Shown here one piece after another: positions 53,841 to 62,333 of a stretch of DNA of 64,000 nucleotides. The notes below the pieces were generated by a model. The model did no database searches. It saw only the letters and a list, made by a program, of their open reading frames with translations, and was not told where the DNA came from. Where the stretch lies: the NCBI GenBank assembly GCA_029194665.1, contig JARFXO010000002.1, forward strand, positions 186,001 through 250,000, in the 5' to 3' direction. Positions within the stretch are counted from its first letter, which is position 1, and each line of letters starts with the position of its first letter. The position numbers were made by a program, and so were the translations under genes. Source of the DNA: Nitrospira sp. (lineage in GTDB: Bacteria > Nitrospirota > Nitrospiria > Nitrospirales > Nitrospiraceae).

Positions 53841-55730
53841 ATGAGCGAAAAGATTGAGACCCTGTTGAAGGAAAGTCGGACATACCAGCCGACCGCGAAG
53901 ACGATAGCCGCTGCCTATATCAAAGACTACGAGACCGAATACAAACAATCCATCGCAGACCCTGAAACATTTTGGAGCAATGCCGCCAAAGAGTTGGAGT
54001 GGTTCTCTCCTTGGGAGAAAGTCCTGGAGTGGAATTATCCATGGGCGAAATGGTTTGTCGGCGCACGCTGCAACATCGCCTACAACTGCCTGGACCGCCA
54101 CGTCAAGACCTGGCGCAAGAACAAAGTCGCCTTGATCTGGGTCGGCGAACAGGATCAGGAACGCATCTTCACCTATGCTGAACTGTACCGACAAGTAAAC
54201 CGCTGCGCCAACGCTCTCAAAAAGCTGGGCGTCCAAAAAGGCGATCGCGTCACCATCTATTTGCCGAAAATACCCGAACAAGTCATCGCCATGTTGGCTT
54301 GCGCCAGGATCGGCGTGATCCACAGCGTCATCTATTCAGGGTTCAGCGCTCCTGCCCTCTCCAGCCGTATCAACGATGCAGAAGCCAAAGTTGTGATCAC
54401 AGCTGACGTCGGGTTCGACCGCAGTAAATCTATCCCATTGAAACCAGTTGTGGACGAGGCCCTCAAAAGCTGCCCGACGATCGATCATGTAGTCGTCGTA
54501 CGCCGCCAGATCACAGGTCCTCCCCTTTCCGCTCCAAAGGAAATCGACTGGACGGAATGGATCGAGGGTGAACGACCGGTTTGCGAAGCAGAACAGTTGG
54601 ATGCTGAAGCACCGCTCTATATTCTCTATACGTCCGGAACGACCGGTCGGCCGAAGGGCGTCGTCCATGTCCACGGAGGGTACATGGTCGGCACCTATAC
54701 GACGACGAAGTATGTGTTCGATCTGAAGGATGATGACGTGTACTTCTGCGTCGCTGATCCGGGGTGGGTCACAGGCCACAGCTATATCGTCTACGGTCCT
54801 CTCCTCAATGGTGCAACGATTCTGACTGCAGAAGGAAAACCCGATTATCCGGATCCTGGACGATGGTGGAATCTCATCGAACGGTATGGGGTCTCAATTT
54901 TCTATACGACCCCGACCGCTATCCGGCTGCTCATGCGCTACGGCGAAGACTGGCCGAAGAAATTCGATCTCTCGGCGCTCCGTATTCTCGGGAGCGTCGG
55001 AGAGCCCATCAACCCGGAAGCCTGGCAATGGTTTCATCGGGTGACAGGTGAAGACAAACCTATTATGGACACCTGGTGGCAGACGGAAACAGGATCGATC
55101 TTGGTCACCCCACTTCCTACCGTGCCGCTCAAACCAGGCTCGGCCACGCGCCCGTTTCTCGGAATTGAAGCCGACGTTGTTGATCGCGAGGGGAACAGTC
55201 TCCCAGCAAACGCCGGTGGTTTTGCCGTCATCAAAACACCATGGCCGGCTATGATGCGCACCATTTACAAGGATCCCGAGCGGTATAAGGCCTACTGGTC
55301 CACCATCCCCAATTGCTACACAGCCGGGGACGTCTGCCATAAAGACTCAGACGGCTATTTCTGGTTCATGGGGCGAGCAGATGACGTGATCAAAGTCGCC
55401 GGCAACCGGCTCGGCACCGCTGAAGTCGAAAGCGCCTTGGTCAGCCATCCAGCCGTCGCGGAGGCTGCCGTGATCGGCAAACCCCATAAGACGGTCGGCG
55501 AATCCATCAAGGCCTTCATCATCCTGAAACAGGGAGAGCAGGAAAGTCCTGCGCTGATTCAGTCGATCAAGGATCAGGTCCTTAAAGAATTGGGCAAGAT
55601 CGGTGTCCCGGCTGAGATTGATATCGTCTCCTCTCTCCCCAAAACTCGGTCTGGAAAAATCATGCGGCGCGTCCTCAAAGCAAAAGAGCTAGGGCAAGAC
55701 CCAGGGGATATCTCGACGATCGAAGAGTAG
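53841..55730 (+). CDS. acs: Acetyl-CoA synthetase
   Basis: The 629-residue enzyme starts at ATG 53841 after GAGAGG. The AMP-binding P-loop [11 protein letters not shown] (about residue 260) and the WWQTETG motif (about 411) are clear. The [26 protein letters not shown] hinge (in part) and the C-terminal SGKIMRR (acetyl-regulated lysine, about 609) are also present. It activates acetate to acetyl-CoA with ATP. Length and motifs fit Acs rather than medium-chain synthetases. The gene is not in an obvious operon. Confidence 0.9.
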   Translation: MSEKIETLLKESRTYQPTAKTIAAAYIKDYETEYKQSIADPETFWSNAAKELEWFSPWEKVLEWNYPWAKWFVGARCNIAYNCLDRHVKTWRKNKVALIWVGEQDQERIFTYAELYRQVNRCANALKKLGVQKGDRVTIYLPKIPEQVIAMLACARIGVIHSVIYSGFSAPALSSRINDAEAKVVITADVGFDRSKSIPLKPVVDEALKSCPTIDHVVVVRRQITGPPLSAPKEIDWTEWIEGERPVCEAEQLDAEAPLYILYTSGTTGRPKGVVHVHGGYMVGTYTTTKYVFDLKDDDVYFCVADPGWVTGHSYIVYGPLLNGATILTAEGKPDYPDPGRWWNLIERYGVSIFYTTPTAIRLLMRYGEDWPKKFDLSALRILGSVGEPINPEAWQWFHRVTGEDKPIMDTWWQTETGSILVTPLPTVPLKPGSATRPFLGIEADVVDREGNSLPANAGGFAVIKTPWPAMMRTIYKDPERYKAYWSTIPNCYTAGDVCHKDSDGYFWFMGRADDVIKVAGNRLGTAEVESALVSHPAVAEAAVIGKPHKTVGESIKAFIILKQGEQESPALIQSIKDQVLKELGKIGVPAEIDIVSSLPKTRSGKIMRRVLKAKELGQDPGDISTIEE

Positions 55731-55783
55731 CGTACCGAGCAGTTCGGCTCGATATGGGTCTAATTGAGCAAAGGGAAAGACAT

Positions 55784-56326
55784 ATGGAGAAACCAACGGC
55801 TTTCGTTACGGCAATTTCGATTGGGATCATGACCCTGTCCTTACAGATAATCGATCCAGGACTCACCCCTGCAGCGGAACAGCAGCCAAAGGCCAAACCA
55901 CACTCCAAGACCGTCAAACCAAAAACCGTCAAGCCCAAGGCTGTCAAACCAAAGACCGTCAAACCCGAGATCGCCGCACCCGAGACGGTCCAACCCAAGA
56001 TCGCCACACCCAAGATCGAACCGAAGTTTCAAACAGCTGAAACTGCGGCGGAGGGCAACGCCTGTTTCGGCGTTGCTCCACAGATCGAAAGACTTGTTCC
56101 CGATGAAGGCCAACCCGGTGTGAAAGTCACGATCACAGGGGCCGAGTTCGGCTCACCAGACTGCTTGCGAGGCGTGTCCTTCGGACCGGGCCAGGCTTCC
56201 ACCTTTACAATGGAAAACGAATCCACCATCTCAGCAACAGTCCCAACCGATGGCCGTAAGGGCCTCGTCATGGTGACTGTCACAACGGCGTCCGGAGAAG
56301 ATTCCAAGCCATTCTTGGTCAAATAG
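55784..56326 (+). CDS. Exported IPT/TIG-domain protein with a Lys-Pro-rich linker
   Basis: ATG 55784 follows AAGGGAAAG. The 180-residue product has an N-terminal signal/anchor (AFVTAISIGIMTLSLQIID) and a low-complexity linker with about seven repeats of the type KPKTV (residues 32-78). A C-terminal IPT/TIG immunoglobulin-like domain follows (residues 95-180, IERLVPDEGQPGVKVTITGAEFG). The linker should extend the domain from the membrane, like a stalk. It follows acs by 53 bases. Confidence 0.75.
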   Translation: MEKPTAFVTAISIGIMTLSLQIIDPGLTPAAEQQPKAKPHSKTVKPKTVKPKAVKPKTVKPEIAAPETVQPKIATPKIEPKFQTAETAAEGNACFGVAPQIERLVPDEGQPGVKVTITGAEFGSPDCLRGVSFGPGQASTFTMENESTISATVPTDGRKGLVMVTVTTASGEDSKPFLVK

Positions 56327-56351
56327 GCGAACGGGTCTTCGGTTTCTCAGT

Positions 56352-56573
56352 ATGAAATGGACGAGAAAACCGGGTGAGCCAATTTATCAGAGGCGGCACA
56401 TGATCGCGCTCACCCTGGCGGTGGGCCTGCCGGTTGTTCTGTTGCAACTGTACAAGATCTACGTAGGCCCAGTGAGCTTCGAGGCACAGATGGGATTTGG
56501 GATTCTCGTTTCAATCCTGACCGGAATCATCCTCTACTACACCTACCGATCGTCCGCTCAGAATCAACAGTAA
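56352..56573 (+). CDS. Small two-helix membrane protein
   Basis: The 73-residue protein has two hydrophobic segments (MIALTLAVGLPVVLLQLYKIYVG and MGFGILVSILTGIILYYTY) joined by a short loop. It follows the IPT-domain gene closely, so both may be co-transcribed. No family known. Confidence 0.6.
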   Translation: MKWTRKPGEPIYQRRHMIALTLAVGLPVVLLQLYKIYVGPVSFEAQMGFGILVSILTGIILYYTYRSSAQNQQ

Positions 56574-56685
56574 CAGCTTCTCAATCGGCGGGTCCTGTCA
56601 CGGTGAACAGCCTGACCGATGGCTAACCTCATGTTGAGCGCCTCGCGAAGCGAGTGCGCTCCGACGATTAGTGAGGTGGGCGCGC

Positions 56686-57087
56686 TCAAGCCGACCCAAA
56701 CTGACGTATGACACGACTCAGCATTTCTTTATCAGCCTTTTCTATTTTCCTAAGAAGAGAAACGGCGGCCTGTTCCATTTCGGCCTTCCTGTCTAACTTC
56801 ACCTTCTCAATCGCTTCATAAACATTCTTCAACTCAACTAAAGCCTTCTTCGCTTTCTCTGAATCCAGGGAACCTTCACCAACCAGAGGAAGCAATACAT
56901 CCAATATCAGACCCAGCTGCCTTCCATACGAAGCCTTCTCAAATACTTCCTTTTCAATACTACCTACACCGGCCTCCGGCTTGATCGCCCCAAAGAACCA
57001 ACCTAGATCGGGCGAAATATCCTGAAGGACACTTCCGCTTAAGGGATAATGGACTTGAGGGGACCACATCCAATACCGAGGTAACAT
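56686..57087 (-). CDS. Hypothetical helical protein
   Basis: The 133-residue product starts at ATG 57087 five bases after GGAGGT. It begins MLPRYWMWSPQVHYPLSGSVLQDI and ends in long charged helices (LVELKNVYEAIEKVKLDRKAEMEQ). The stop codon lies inside GGGTCGGCTTGAGCG, a 15-mer also present in both attC sites at 59410-59479 and 61234-61305. A GTTGAAC core-like sequence lies upstream of the ribosome-binding site. Both hints suggest a cassette-derived gene. No function recognised. Confidence 0.6.
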   Translation of the reverse strand: MLPRYWMWSPQVHYPLSGSVLQDISPDLGWFFGAIKPEAGVGSIEKEVFEKASYGRQLGLILDVLLPLVGEGSLDSEKAKKALVELKNVYEAIEKVKLDRKAEMEQAAVSLLRKIEKADKEMLSRVIRQFGSA

Positions 57088-57405
57088 GTTGACCTCCGTT
57101 TCAGTTCAACCACCGACCTAAAGACACTTAACTATGTTTAGGCCGATCCGCATCAGCGCGGCACCGGCACGGTTAACCTGCACAACACGCGACAAACGTT
57201 TGCACTTCATACGCAATTTGTGTCGTTGTTCCAACAAGGGACAACCGTCTGACCATTCATCACTGATTCTTACGCGGATCGGCATATCATCCATCCCGTG
57301 AACGGATTCACATGCTGTCCAACGGACGGCGGGCACCTGCTGGCCCACGATGAAAAACAAATCACACAAATAGAGGTCAGAAGGCTCCACATTGTAATCC
57401 GTTCG
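57088..57405. other. Intergenic stretch, no supported gene
   Basis: These 318 bases lie between two leftward small genes. A leftward frame at 57118-57390 exists, but it lacks a ribosome-binding site and looks non-coding. No terminal repeat, attC or hairpin of note was seen. Confidence 0.4.
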
Positions 57406-57582
57406 TTATGCGGCGCTTTGGTCTTTCTGATCGGTCGCCTTGGCTGGATCAGTCAGTCGGTCGCGGTATTGCTCCTGCAACTTGGCGTAATAGGCGACCA
57501 AGCGCACCGGATCGTGGTCAAATCGAGCCGAGATGCGATGGCGCACCTCGCGAATCTCGTCGATTGGTTGATCGCTCTTCAT
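57406..57582 (-). CDS. Small antitoxin-like protein of a PIN system
   Basis: The 58-residue product (MKSDQPIDEIREVRHRISARFDHDPVRLVAYYAKLQEQYRDRL, in part) starts at ATG 57582, five bases after GGAGGT. The EVRHRISARFDHD segment matches small proteins that I associate with PIN-domain genes of the YVETTIPSF type. Here the PIN gene is reduced to its first codons, at 57583-57643, so the antitoxin is orphaned. The antitoxin role is inferred. Confidence 0.65.
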   Translation of the reverse strand: MKSDQPIDEIREVRHRISARFDHDPVRLVAYYAKLQEQYRDRLTDPAKATDQKDQSAA

Positions 57583-57643
57583 GGTTTACCTCCAAGCAGA
57601 AGCTGGGAATTGTCGTCTCGACGTACACGCGCAGCTTGCTCAT
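57583..57643 (-). pseudogene. 5' remnant of a PIN-domain toxin gene
   Basis: Leftward from ATG 57643 the sequence reads MSKLRVYVETTIPSF, the typical first strand of a PIN toxin with its aspartate replaced by glutamate position VETT. It then runs into the antitoxin gene start without the remaining 130 or so residues. The deletion joins the toxin start to the antitoxin start. Confidence 0.5.
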
Positions 57644-57675
57644 GGATGCAGCATACCGCGCTCAGGATGATGCCT

Positions 57676-57924
57676 TCAACGACGCAGACCTGCTGCCTCC
57701 GCGTTGGACAGATTGGCGTCAGGTGTCCCGACCACCAGGTGAAAGTGGTTCTCCATCAGGTAATAGGCGTGCAGCAGGAGCTGAAACAGGGCGACGACGC
57801 GATCGCGGCCCCCAAGGCATCGCTGTCGGTCTTCATCGCCCAAGAAGATGTCTTGTCGGGCGTTGCCTAGGGCAGTGACATGGTAGAGTGCACCACGAAA
57901 TGCGATGCGCAGTGGGCTGGTCAT
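57676..57924 (-). pseudogene. Truncated REP-associated tyrosine transposase (Y1 family)
   Basis: The 82-residue frame begins MTSPLRIAFRGALYHVTALGNARQDIF (in part) and has the HUH-type metal motif MENHFHLVVGTP. The expected catalytic tyrosine and the remaining C-terminal half are absent; the frame ends soon after DANLSNAEAAG. Probably an inactive fragment. Confidence 0.72.
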
Positions 57925-57993
57925 GGGGCATAGACCAGCCAAACTTCATGCATAAAACAAGATCTGACGCCGTATTGCTGCTCCATTCACAAT

Positions 57994-58350
57994 TCAGTTG
58001 CGATCCTGATCGAGGTCGAGGATTTCGATAACGGCCTCGTGAATCCGCTTCATGATTGTGGCTGAGAGTTTGGTCAAAGGGCCTTCGACCAAACGGCGAT
58101 TGTCGATCGCGCGTAGTTGATCGATGAGGAGATCGGAGGTGCGACGAAGACGCCCGGCTGCAGGGACACGAATACGTAAAGGTTCAGCACCCTCAACCAG
58201 CACGGTAGTCAACGGAATGATGAGTGTGGAAGGATGTTGTGCGTCAAGCAATGCTTGGGCCTGAATGATCAGAACCGGTCGTGTTTTGCCCGGCTCGGTG
58301 CCCCGTTTCGGATCGAGATCAGCCAGCCACACTTCTCCGCGATTAGGCAT
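57994..58350 (-). CDS. mazF: MazF/PemK-type toxin
   Basis: ATG 58350 is preferred for MPNRGEVWLADLDPKRGTEPGKTRPVLII, the characteristic start of MazF/PemK endoribonucleases. The 118-residue protein also shows TLIIPLTTVL and TSDLLIDQLRAID, which complete the barrel. It cleaves single-stranded mRNA when not bound by its antitoxin. The start overlaps the antitoxin stop by eight bases. Confidence 0.85.
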   Translation of the reverse strand: MPNRGEVWLADLDPKRGTEPGKTRPVLIIQAQALLDAQHPSTLIIPLTTVLVEGAEPLRIRVPAAGRLRRTSDLLIDQLRAIDNRRLVEGPLTKLSATIMKRIHEAVIEILDLDQDRN

Positions 58351-58582
58351 CGGGAGTCTGTTCGACCGCGGCAAACTCACGATTGACGCGCAGGCTTTCC
58401 TTGCGCACTTTCTTCGAAGCTTCGGCTAAACGTCGCGCCCGGAGTATTGCTTGCGTCTGTCGATTCATGCGCTCGATCGCTCGGCGGATATAGGCGGCTC
58501 TGGATAGATGGAGAGTCTCCGCGCAACGACGGCTGGCTTCCAAAACGTCTTCCGGTAATTTCAGCGAGATAGCTCCCACCAT
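58343..58582 (-). CDS. Ribbon-helix-helix antitoxin of the MazF-type toxin
   Basis: The 79-residue protein begins VGAISLKLPEDVLEASRRCAETLHLSRAAYIRRAIERM (in part), a ribbon-helix-helix DNA-binding fold, and has an acidic C-terminal tail. It precedes and overlaps the toxin gene. A palindromic GATATGCGTATATGC stretch about 25 bases upstream (58605-58620) may be its operator. Confidence 0.82.
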   Translation of the reverse strand: MVGAISLKLPEDVLEASRRCAETLHLSRAAYIRRAIERMNRQTQAILRARRLAEASKKVRKESLRVNREFAAVEQTPDA

Positions 58583-58870
58583 GCCCTCACTGAGTATCCT
58601 ATTGTGATATGCGTATATGCTATCTCAGCACAGCGTAACATGTAAATACAAACGCGAGAGTCGTAACACTCCTGGTTCGTATTCTAAACAAAACTCTCGG
58701 TACATTTTCTATTCCTCCAGCAGATGCTGTTGTGTTTGACCGAGCCGTCGAGAGGGAGTGCCGATGTATCACCCCATGCGCAGGGGACAAAGCGCCACAT
58801 CGAGAATCGCCCCAAGGTGCCGACGCAATGAAGAGAATAGGTATGCACGATTCAAGATCCGACCCCAGCT
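58583..58870. other. Intergenic stretch before the integron cassettes
   Basis: Apart from the AT-rich palindrome near 58601-58622 close to the antitoxin start, this 288-base stretch has no open frame with a ribosome-binding site and no attC core site that I can find. It appears to mark the left limit of the cassette array. Confidence 0.45.
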
Positions 58871-59245
58871 TCATCTTCCGAAATCGACCTTACCCTCCCA
58901 GTCTAGTGCGTAGATTGCAGCTTCAAACTTCTCCGAAGTCTTGAATCGGTAATCTCTCTTGCAGTAAGCACGACGACGGTCGCGCTGTTCAGGCAAGTTG
59001 TACTCCTTCTGGAGTTCTTCGAGAGAGATGGGTTCTCCCCGGCGCTCACGGAGCAACAAGCGGAGCAGTCGAAGTGCGCCATCTTCAGCCTCTCTTAGCC
59101 TCGTACGGCGCGTCGCACGCAAGGTTGTGTAGACCCACCAAGCGAAGCCTGCAACCAAGGTGAGGCCGGTGAGAAGATGGCCGATGTCCACCTCAGCCTT
59201 GAGGGGTATGCCAAGGATGCTTAGCGGATCGACCGGTTGTGTCAT
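58871..59245 (-). CDS. Cassette gene: small membrane-anchored protein
   Basis: ATG 59245 lies 19 bases after the attC core GTTGGGC (59270-59264). The 124-residue protein has one membrane helix (HLLTGLTLVAGFAWWVYTTL) followed by a basic segment (RATRRTRLREAED) and a cytoplasmic helical domain (LEELQKEYNLPEQRDRRRAYC). It is the third cassette from the integrase. No family recognised. Confidence 0.6.
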   Translation of the reverse strand: MTQPVDPLSILGIPLKAEVDIGHLLTGLTLVAGFAWWVYTTLRATRRTRLREAEDGALRLLRLLLRERRGEPISLEELQKEYNLPEQRDRRRAYCKRDYRFKTSEKFEAAIYALDWEGKVDFGR

Positions 59246-59263
59246 GGGGATCTCTCCCTCGCT

Positions 59264-59395
59264 GCCCAACGGCCCCGCGGCTCACCGGCAGGCGCGGAGC
59301 AACCGGAGGTTGTGCAGCGGCTGTCCGGTGCAGCCGCTGGTTCGGGACGCGCTTCGCGTCCCGAACCACGCGCGCCAGCCGCGGGGCCGTTCGGG
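59264..59395 (-). repeat. Long attC-like palindrome
   Basis: Outer arms GCCCAACGGCCCCGCGGCT (59264-59282) and the matching AGCCGCGGGGCCGTTCGGG (59377-59395) frame a 132-base imperfect palindrome ending in a GTTGGGC core (read leftward). Inside is a perfect 13-base hairpin with the loop CTT at 59339-59367. Together with the adjacent attC it forms a composite structure. Confidence 0.55.
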
Positions 59396-59409
59396 TGACG
59401 CGAAGCGTC

Positions 59410-59479
59410 GCCCGAACATAGAGCTAAGCCGACCGCTGGAGCGTAGCGGAAGCGGGTCGGCTTGAGCGTTTTGTTAGGC
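59410..59479 (-). repeat. attC recombination site
   Basis: A 70-base imperfect palindrome runs from a degenerate core (GCCCGAAC, 59410) through AGCTAAGCCGACC to GGGTCGGCTTGAGCG and a canonical core GTTAGGC (59473-59479). It shares AGCTAAGCCG and GGGTCGGCTTGAGCG with the attC at 61234. It lies downstream of the propeller gene, as an attC should. Confidence 0.78.
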
Positions 59480-59543
59480 AAAGCTCGTCAGTCCCCATTA
59501 CTACTCATTCGGCGGAACCGCTGGCACGTTCTACCTTACGGAT

Positions 59544-61193
59544 TCAGGGACAGCTTGTAACAATAGAATTCGCAAACGTTCCCAGTGGGTCCTCGTCTTC
59601 AAAGGCGGTAAACGTCAATTGCCCTCCCGAGACGCATCGCACGGCGTGTCGTGACGAGAATTTTCCATCCGAGCCCGCAGTCTCCGGGAATTGCAGCTGC
59701 TGCAATTGCGCGTCGGTTATGCGCAGGACCACGAGGCTGTTCGGCGTGAATCCCTCGCCCGCAATGGTGAAGAGCGAGTTCTGCCCCGCGCCTTCGCTGG
59801 ACACGCGGATCTGTCGAGACGGCGTGGTCGCACGGACTTCGTTCGATCTCGACGAGCCACCTGCGGCGTTCGTGGCGATAACGCTGATCGCGTAATCATA
59901 GCCGCTGCGTAGCCCGGTGAGATCGGCGCTGGTCGCGTCGCGTTCGACCTGCTTCGAATCATCGTGGTCATCCATGCCCGCGCGTGCGCCTTTGAAGCTG
60001 ATGCTGAAACCATCCTCATTGTCTGATCTGTCGTCCCATGACACCGAAATTCGCCGATCGGTGACGCTGGTAACGCGCAGATTCGTCGGCGCCACTGGTC
60101 GGGCAAGGCCGCCGGCGGTCGCGTAAACGCCGCCAGCACGATCAGCGATGAACAGGGAGACGCGTCCGGTGATCGTGTCCTCCTCATCGGCGGCGACAGG
60201 CGCACCGGGCAGGGAGCTTCCTTGTGAAGCGCTCGACCACTGAGCCCAGTCGCCCTCCGGCGTGCCGAGCGAGATAAAAACTTCACCGCTCGAATCGACG
60301 ATCGCCAGCGCATAGAGACCGCCGGTGCCGGGGAGCCTGACCATGCTCACGTGCGACCCGGAGACGGCCCGGTTTTCCGGCGCGTTCGACCAGGGGAGCC
60401 AGCCCGTTTCGGCGTTGCCGCTGGTCGTGCGGACCGAGCCGTCCGGATGCGACACCGCGAGAAGAAACCGGTCCATCCGCGTTCCGAAGGGAACGGCCGT
60501 GACAGGCGCGCCCGGAGCAATGCGAATGCCCGCGACTTCCGACCAGGGCACCCAACCGTCGACCGCGTTCCCGGACGTCGTGTAAACGCCCCCGCCCGGA
60601 TCAGTCAGGAACACGGCAAATTTCGTACGCGCTGATCCGCTTGCGGTCCCAATCCGGACGGCAGTAACAGGTTTGCCGGGAATCGTTCTTCCCTCCGAAA
60701 CGCTGGACCACTGACTCCACTCGTTGCGAACGCCCGAAGCGGTGTAGACGCCGCCGACAGGGTCTGCGAGAAAAAGCGAGACGCGGCCTTCCGGCGTGAC
60801 ATTCTCAACCGCCGTGATCGACGCGCCCGGAGTCGTCGAACCTTCGGATGCGGTCGACCACGGCGCCCATCCATCACGGGCGTTTCCGAATGTCGCATAG
60901 ACGCCTCCGCCGGGGTCGGCGAGCGCGACAACAAAACTTCCTGGGTTTCGCATCAGCTCGACGGCACCAACTCGTGCGCCTGGCAGCGTGCTGCCCTCAG
61001 AAACAGTAGACCAGGCGTTCCACCCCCCGCTCGGATTTCCCGATGTCGTGTAAACGCCGCCTCCAGGGTCTGCGAGAAACAGGGTGAAGCGGCCCGGCCG
61101 ACGTGCGCTGCTCACCACCGTCAAATTTCCGCCCGGCTCGCTAACGCCTTCAGAAACAGTAGACCATCTGTCCCAATTCAATCGATTCGCCAT
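59544..61193 (-). CDS. Cassette gene: beta-propeller lectin-like and fibronectin III protein
   Basis: ATG 61193 (MANRLNWDRWSTVSEG) follows AAGGAGG. The 549-residue product contains about seven repeats of 55-60 residues with the pattern W-S/T-x-VSEG-x-PG followed by SLFLADPGGGVYTTSGN (in part), up to about residue 370, as in lectin-like beta-propellers. A fibronectin type III domain follows (about 375-465, APTNLRVTSVTDRRISVSWDD, in part), then a C-terminal beta domain of IPT type. No signal peptide is evident. It has its attC 65 bases downstream. Sugar binding is inferred from the repeat pattern. Confidence 0.78.
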   Translation of the reverse strand: MANRLNWDRWSTVSEGVSEPGGNLTVVSSARRPGRFTLFLADPGGGVYTTSGNPSGGWNAWSTVSEGSTLPGARVGAVELMRNPGSFVVALADPGGGVYATFGNARDGWAPWSTASEGSTTPGASITAVENVTPEGRVSLFLADPVGGVYTASGVRNEWSQWSSVSEGRTIPGKPVTAVRIGTASGSARTKFAVFLTDPGGGVYTTSGNAVDGWVPWSEVAGIRIAPGAPVTAVPFGTRMDRFLLAVSHPDGSVRTTSGNAETGWLPWSNAPENRAVSGSHVSMVRLPGTGGLYALAIVDSSGEVFISLGTPEGDWAQWSSASQGSSLPGAPVAADEEDTITGRVSLFIADRAGGVYATAGGLARPVAPTNLRVTSVTDRRISVSWDDRSDNEDGFSISFKGARAGMDDHDDSKQVERDATSADLTGLRSGYDYAISVIATNAAGGSSRSNEVRATTPSRQIRVSSEGAGQNSLFTIAGEGFTPNSLVVLRITDAQLQQLQFPETAGSDGKFSSRHAVRCVSGGQLTFTAFEDEDPLGTFANSIVTSCP

Positions 61194-61233
61194 AGAAAAC
61201 CTCCTTTTCGAAAAAATGACAATTGGCATTGCT

Positions 61234-61305
61234 GCCTAACGTTTTAGCTAAGCCGCCCGCGCAGGCCGCAGGCCGTCGCGGGTCGGCTTGAGCGAAAGGT
61301 TAGAC
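61234..61305 (-). repeat. attC recombination site
   Basis: A 72-base imperfect palindrome lies between core sites GCCTAAC (61234-61240) and GTTAGAC (61299-61305). Internal arms are AGCTAAGCCG and CGGCTTGAGCG. It follows the TIR gene (stop at 61340) and precedes the propeller gene, in leftward cassette orientation. Confidence 0.82.
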
Positions 61306-61339
61306 CTTACGGTCGCCGAAATTAAGCAAACGTCGTGTG

Positions 61340-62113
61340 TCATGGGGCGGGCAAGTCCAGCAGTTCTTGGGAGCGGGCGAGCGCGGCTTCAACTCTAAGG
61401 AGTGCGTCGCGGACACAAGATATCTCGCTACTCCTTGCTGCAGCGCCGCCTCTATCCCACCACCTCCACGCGTCGCCACCGCATTGGCGGTCGGCGAGAT
61501 CGTACCCATACGCCGTGTGCCGAGCTTCCTTCTCAGCGATCGACTCTAGCCAGGAGAGCAAGGCCATGATGTCGCCATGGTAGTCTTCAGCATCGCGTTC
61601 GCGGATTGCTGCGATACGCCGCGCAAGAATCGTGAGAGTCCCGGGGAAAATGTGATCCGGAATGCGGTCGTAGGCGGCCTGAGAATGTGCTCTTCTCTGT
61701 TTGTCATCAGCTTTGGACTTGTCTACTCGAGCTCTGACGCTCGCCACTAGGCGCTGCCAGTCAGGCGCGTCAGATTTGCCGTTCCAGCTGCAGAGGTCGG
61801 CCGTGTCGATGGCGTTAAAAGGAACCGGCAAGTTACACCGCTCAAGGAATACGGGGTGTAGCACGTCGCGTTCCAGTCCCTTCATTGCTTCAGCCCGGAC
61901 GTAGACGGACTTGAGTGCCTCCTGCGTCCAACACACAAGAACACAGGCGGCTGACGTGACCTCACGTTCTATCTCGGCGTCGAAGCCTTCCCCGCTTCCC
62001 ACATCAAGCCTCGCGTCGAACCAGACATCTAACTCTTCGCCGCGTAGTAGCTGCGCAATGCGATCGACGCGGGCTCGTTCGGCACGCTTGTAGGAGATGA
62101 AGACATCTGCCAT
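61340..62113 (-). CDS. Cassette gene: TIR-domain protein
   Basis: The 257-residue protein opens with the TIR strand MADVFISYKRAERARVDR and the loop LDVWFDARLDVGSG. The catalytic-position glutamate is in SVYVRAEAMKG (residue 75), preceded by SAACVLVCWTQEAL. A helical C-terminal domain (about 130-257) follows and is not recognised. It is the first cassette next to the integrase. Stand-alone TIR proteins often deplete NAD+ or make cyclic ADP-ribose signals in anti-phage systems; the effector role here is inferred. Confidence 0.8.
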   Translation of the reverse strand: MADVFISYKRAERARVDRIAQLLRGEELDVWFDARLDVGSGEGFDAEIEREVTSAACVLVCWTQEALKSVYVRAEAMKGLERDVLHPVFLERCNLPVPFNAIDTADLCSWNGKSDAPDWQRLVASVRARVDKSKADDKQRRAHSQAAYDRIPDHIFPGTLTILARRIAAIRERDAEDYHGDIMALLSWLESIAEKEARHTAYGYDLADRQCGGDAWRWWDRGGAAARSSEISCVRDALLRVEAALARSQELLDLPAP

Positions 62114-62165
62114 GGTGAGGCTCCTTACAAAATCCGCAAGAGGCCGGAAGCGGATTCTCTGCGAG

Positions 62166-62320
62166 GTCTAACTATGAGTATATGGTTTCTTGATAAGATC
62201 CGACGCCAAGACGGTTTGCGGTATAGCACCCCAATGATAAACTGCCGAAAGTCTTGCCATGGGAGTGACTTATAGCATCTTCCCCTGACAGGAGGAGAAA
62301 TAGATGGTTTCTGTCTAACA
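62166..62320 (-). other. Candidate attI region between integrase and first cassette
   Basis: Read leftward, core-like GTTAGAC occurs at 62320-62314 and 62172-62166. Between them are AGAAACCAT-type near-repeats next to both cores. A hairpin (ATCCGC and GCGGAT arms) lies at about 62131-62157, after the second core. One of these cores should be the insertion point for new cassettes. Which core serves is not resolved. Confidence 0.45.
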
Positions 62321-62333
62321 CGCCGGCATCCTC

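Noticed and set aside
57118-57390. Leftward open frame of 90 codons
   Set aside because: No ribosome-binding site, odd composition and no recognisable pattern. It is likely non-coding.
62114-62333. Possible tiny cassette between the two GTTAGAC cores
   Set aside because: There is no open frame with a ribosome-binding site and no palindromic attC. It is better explained as the attI/leader region.
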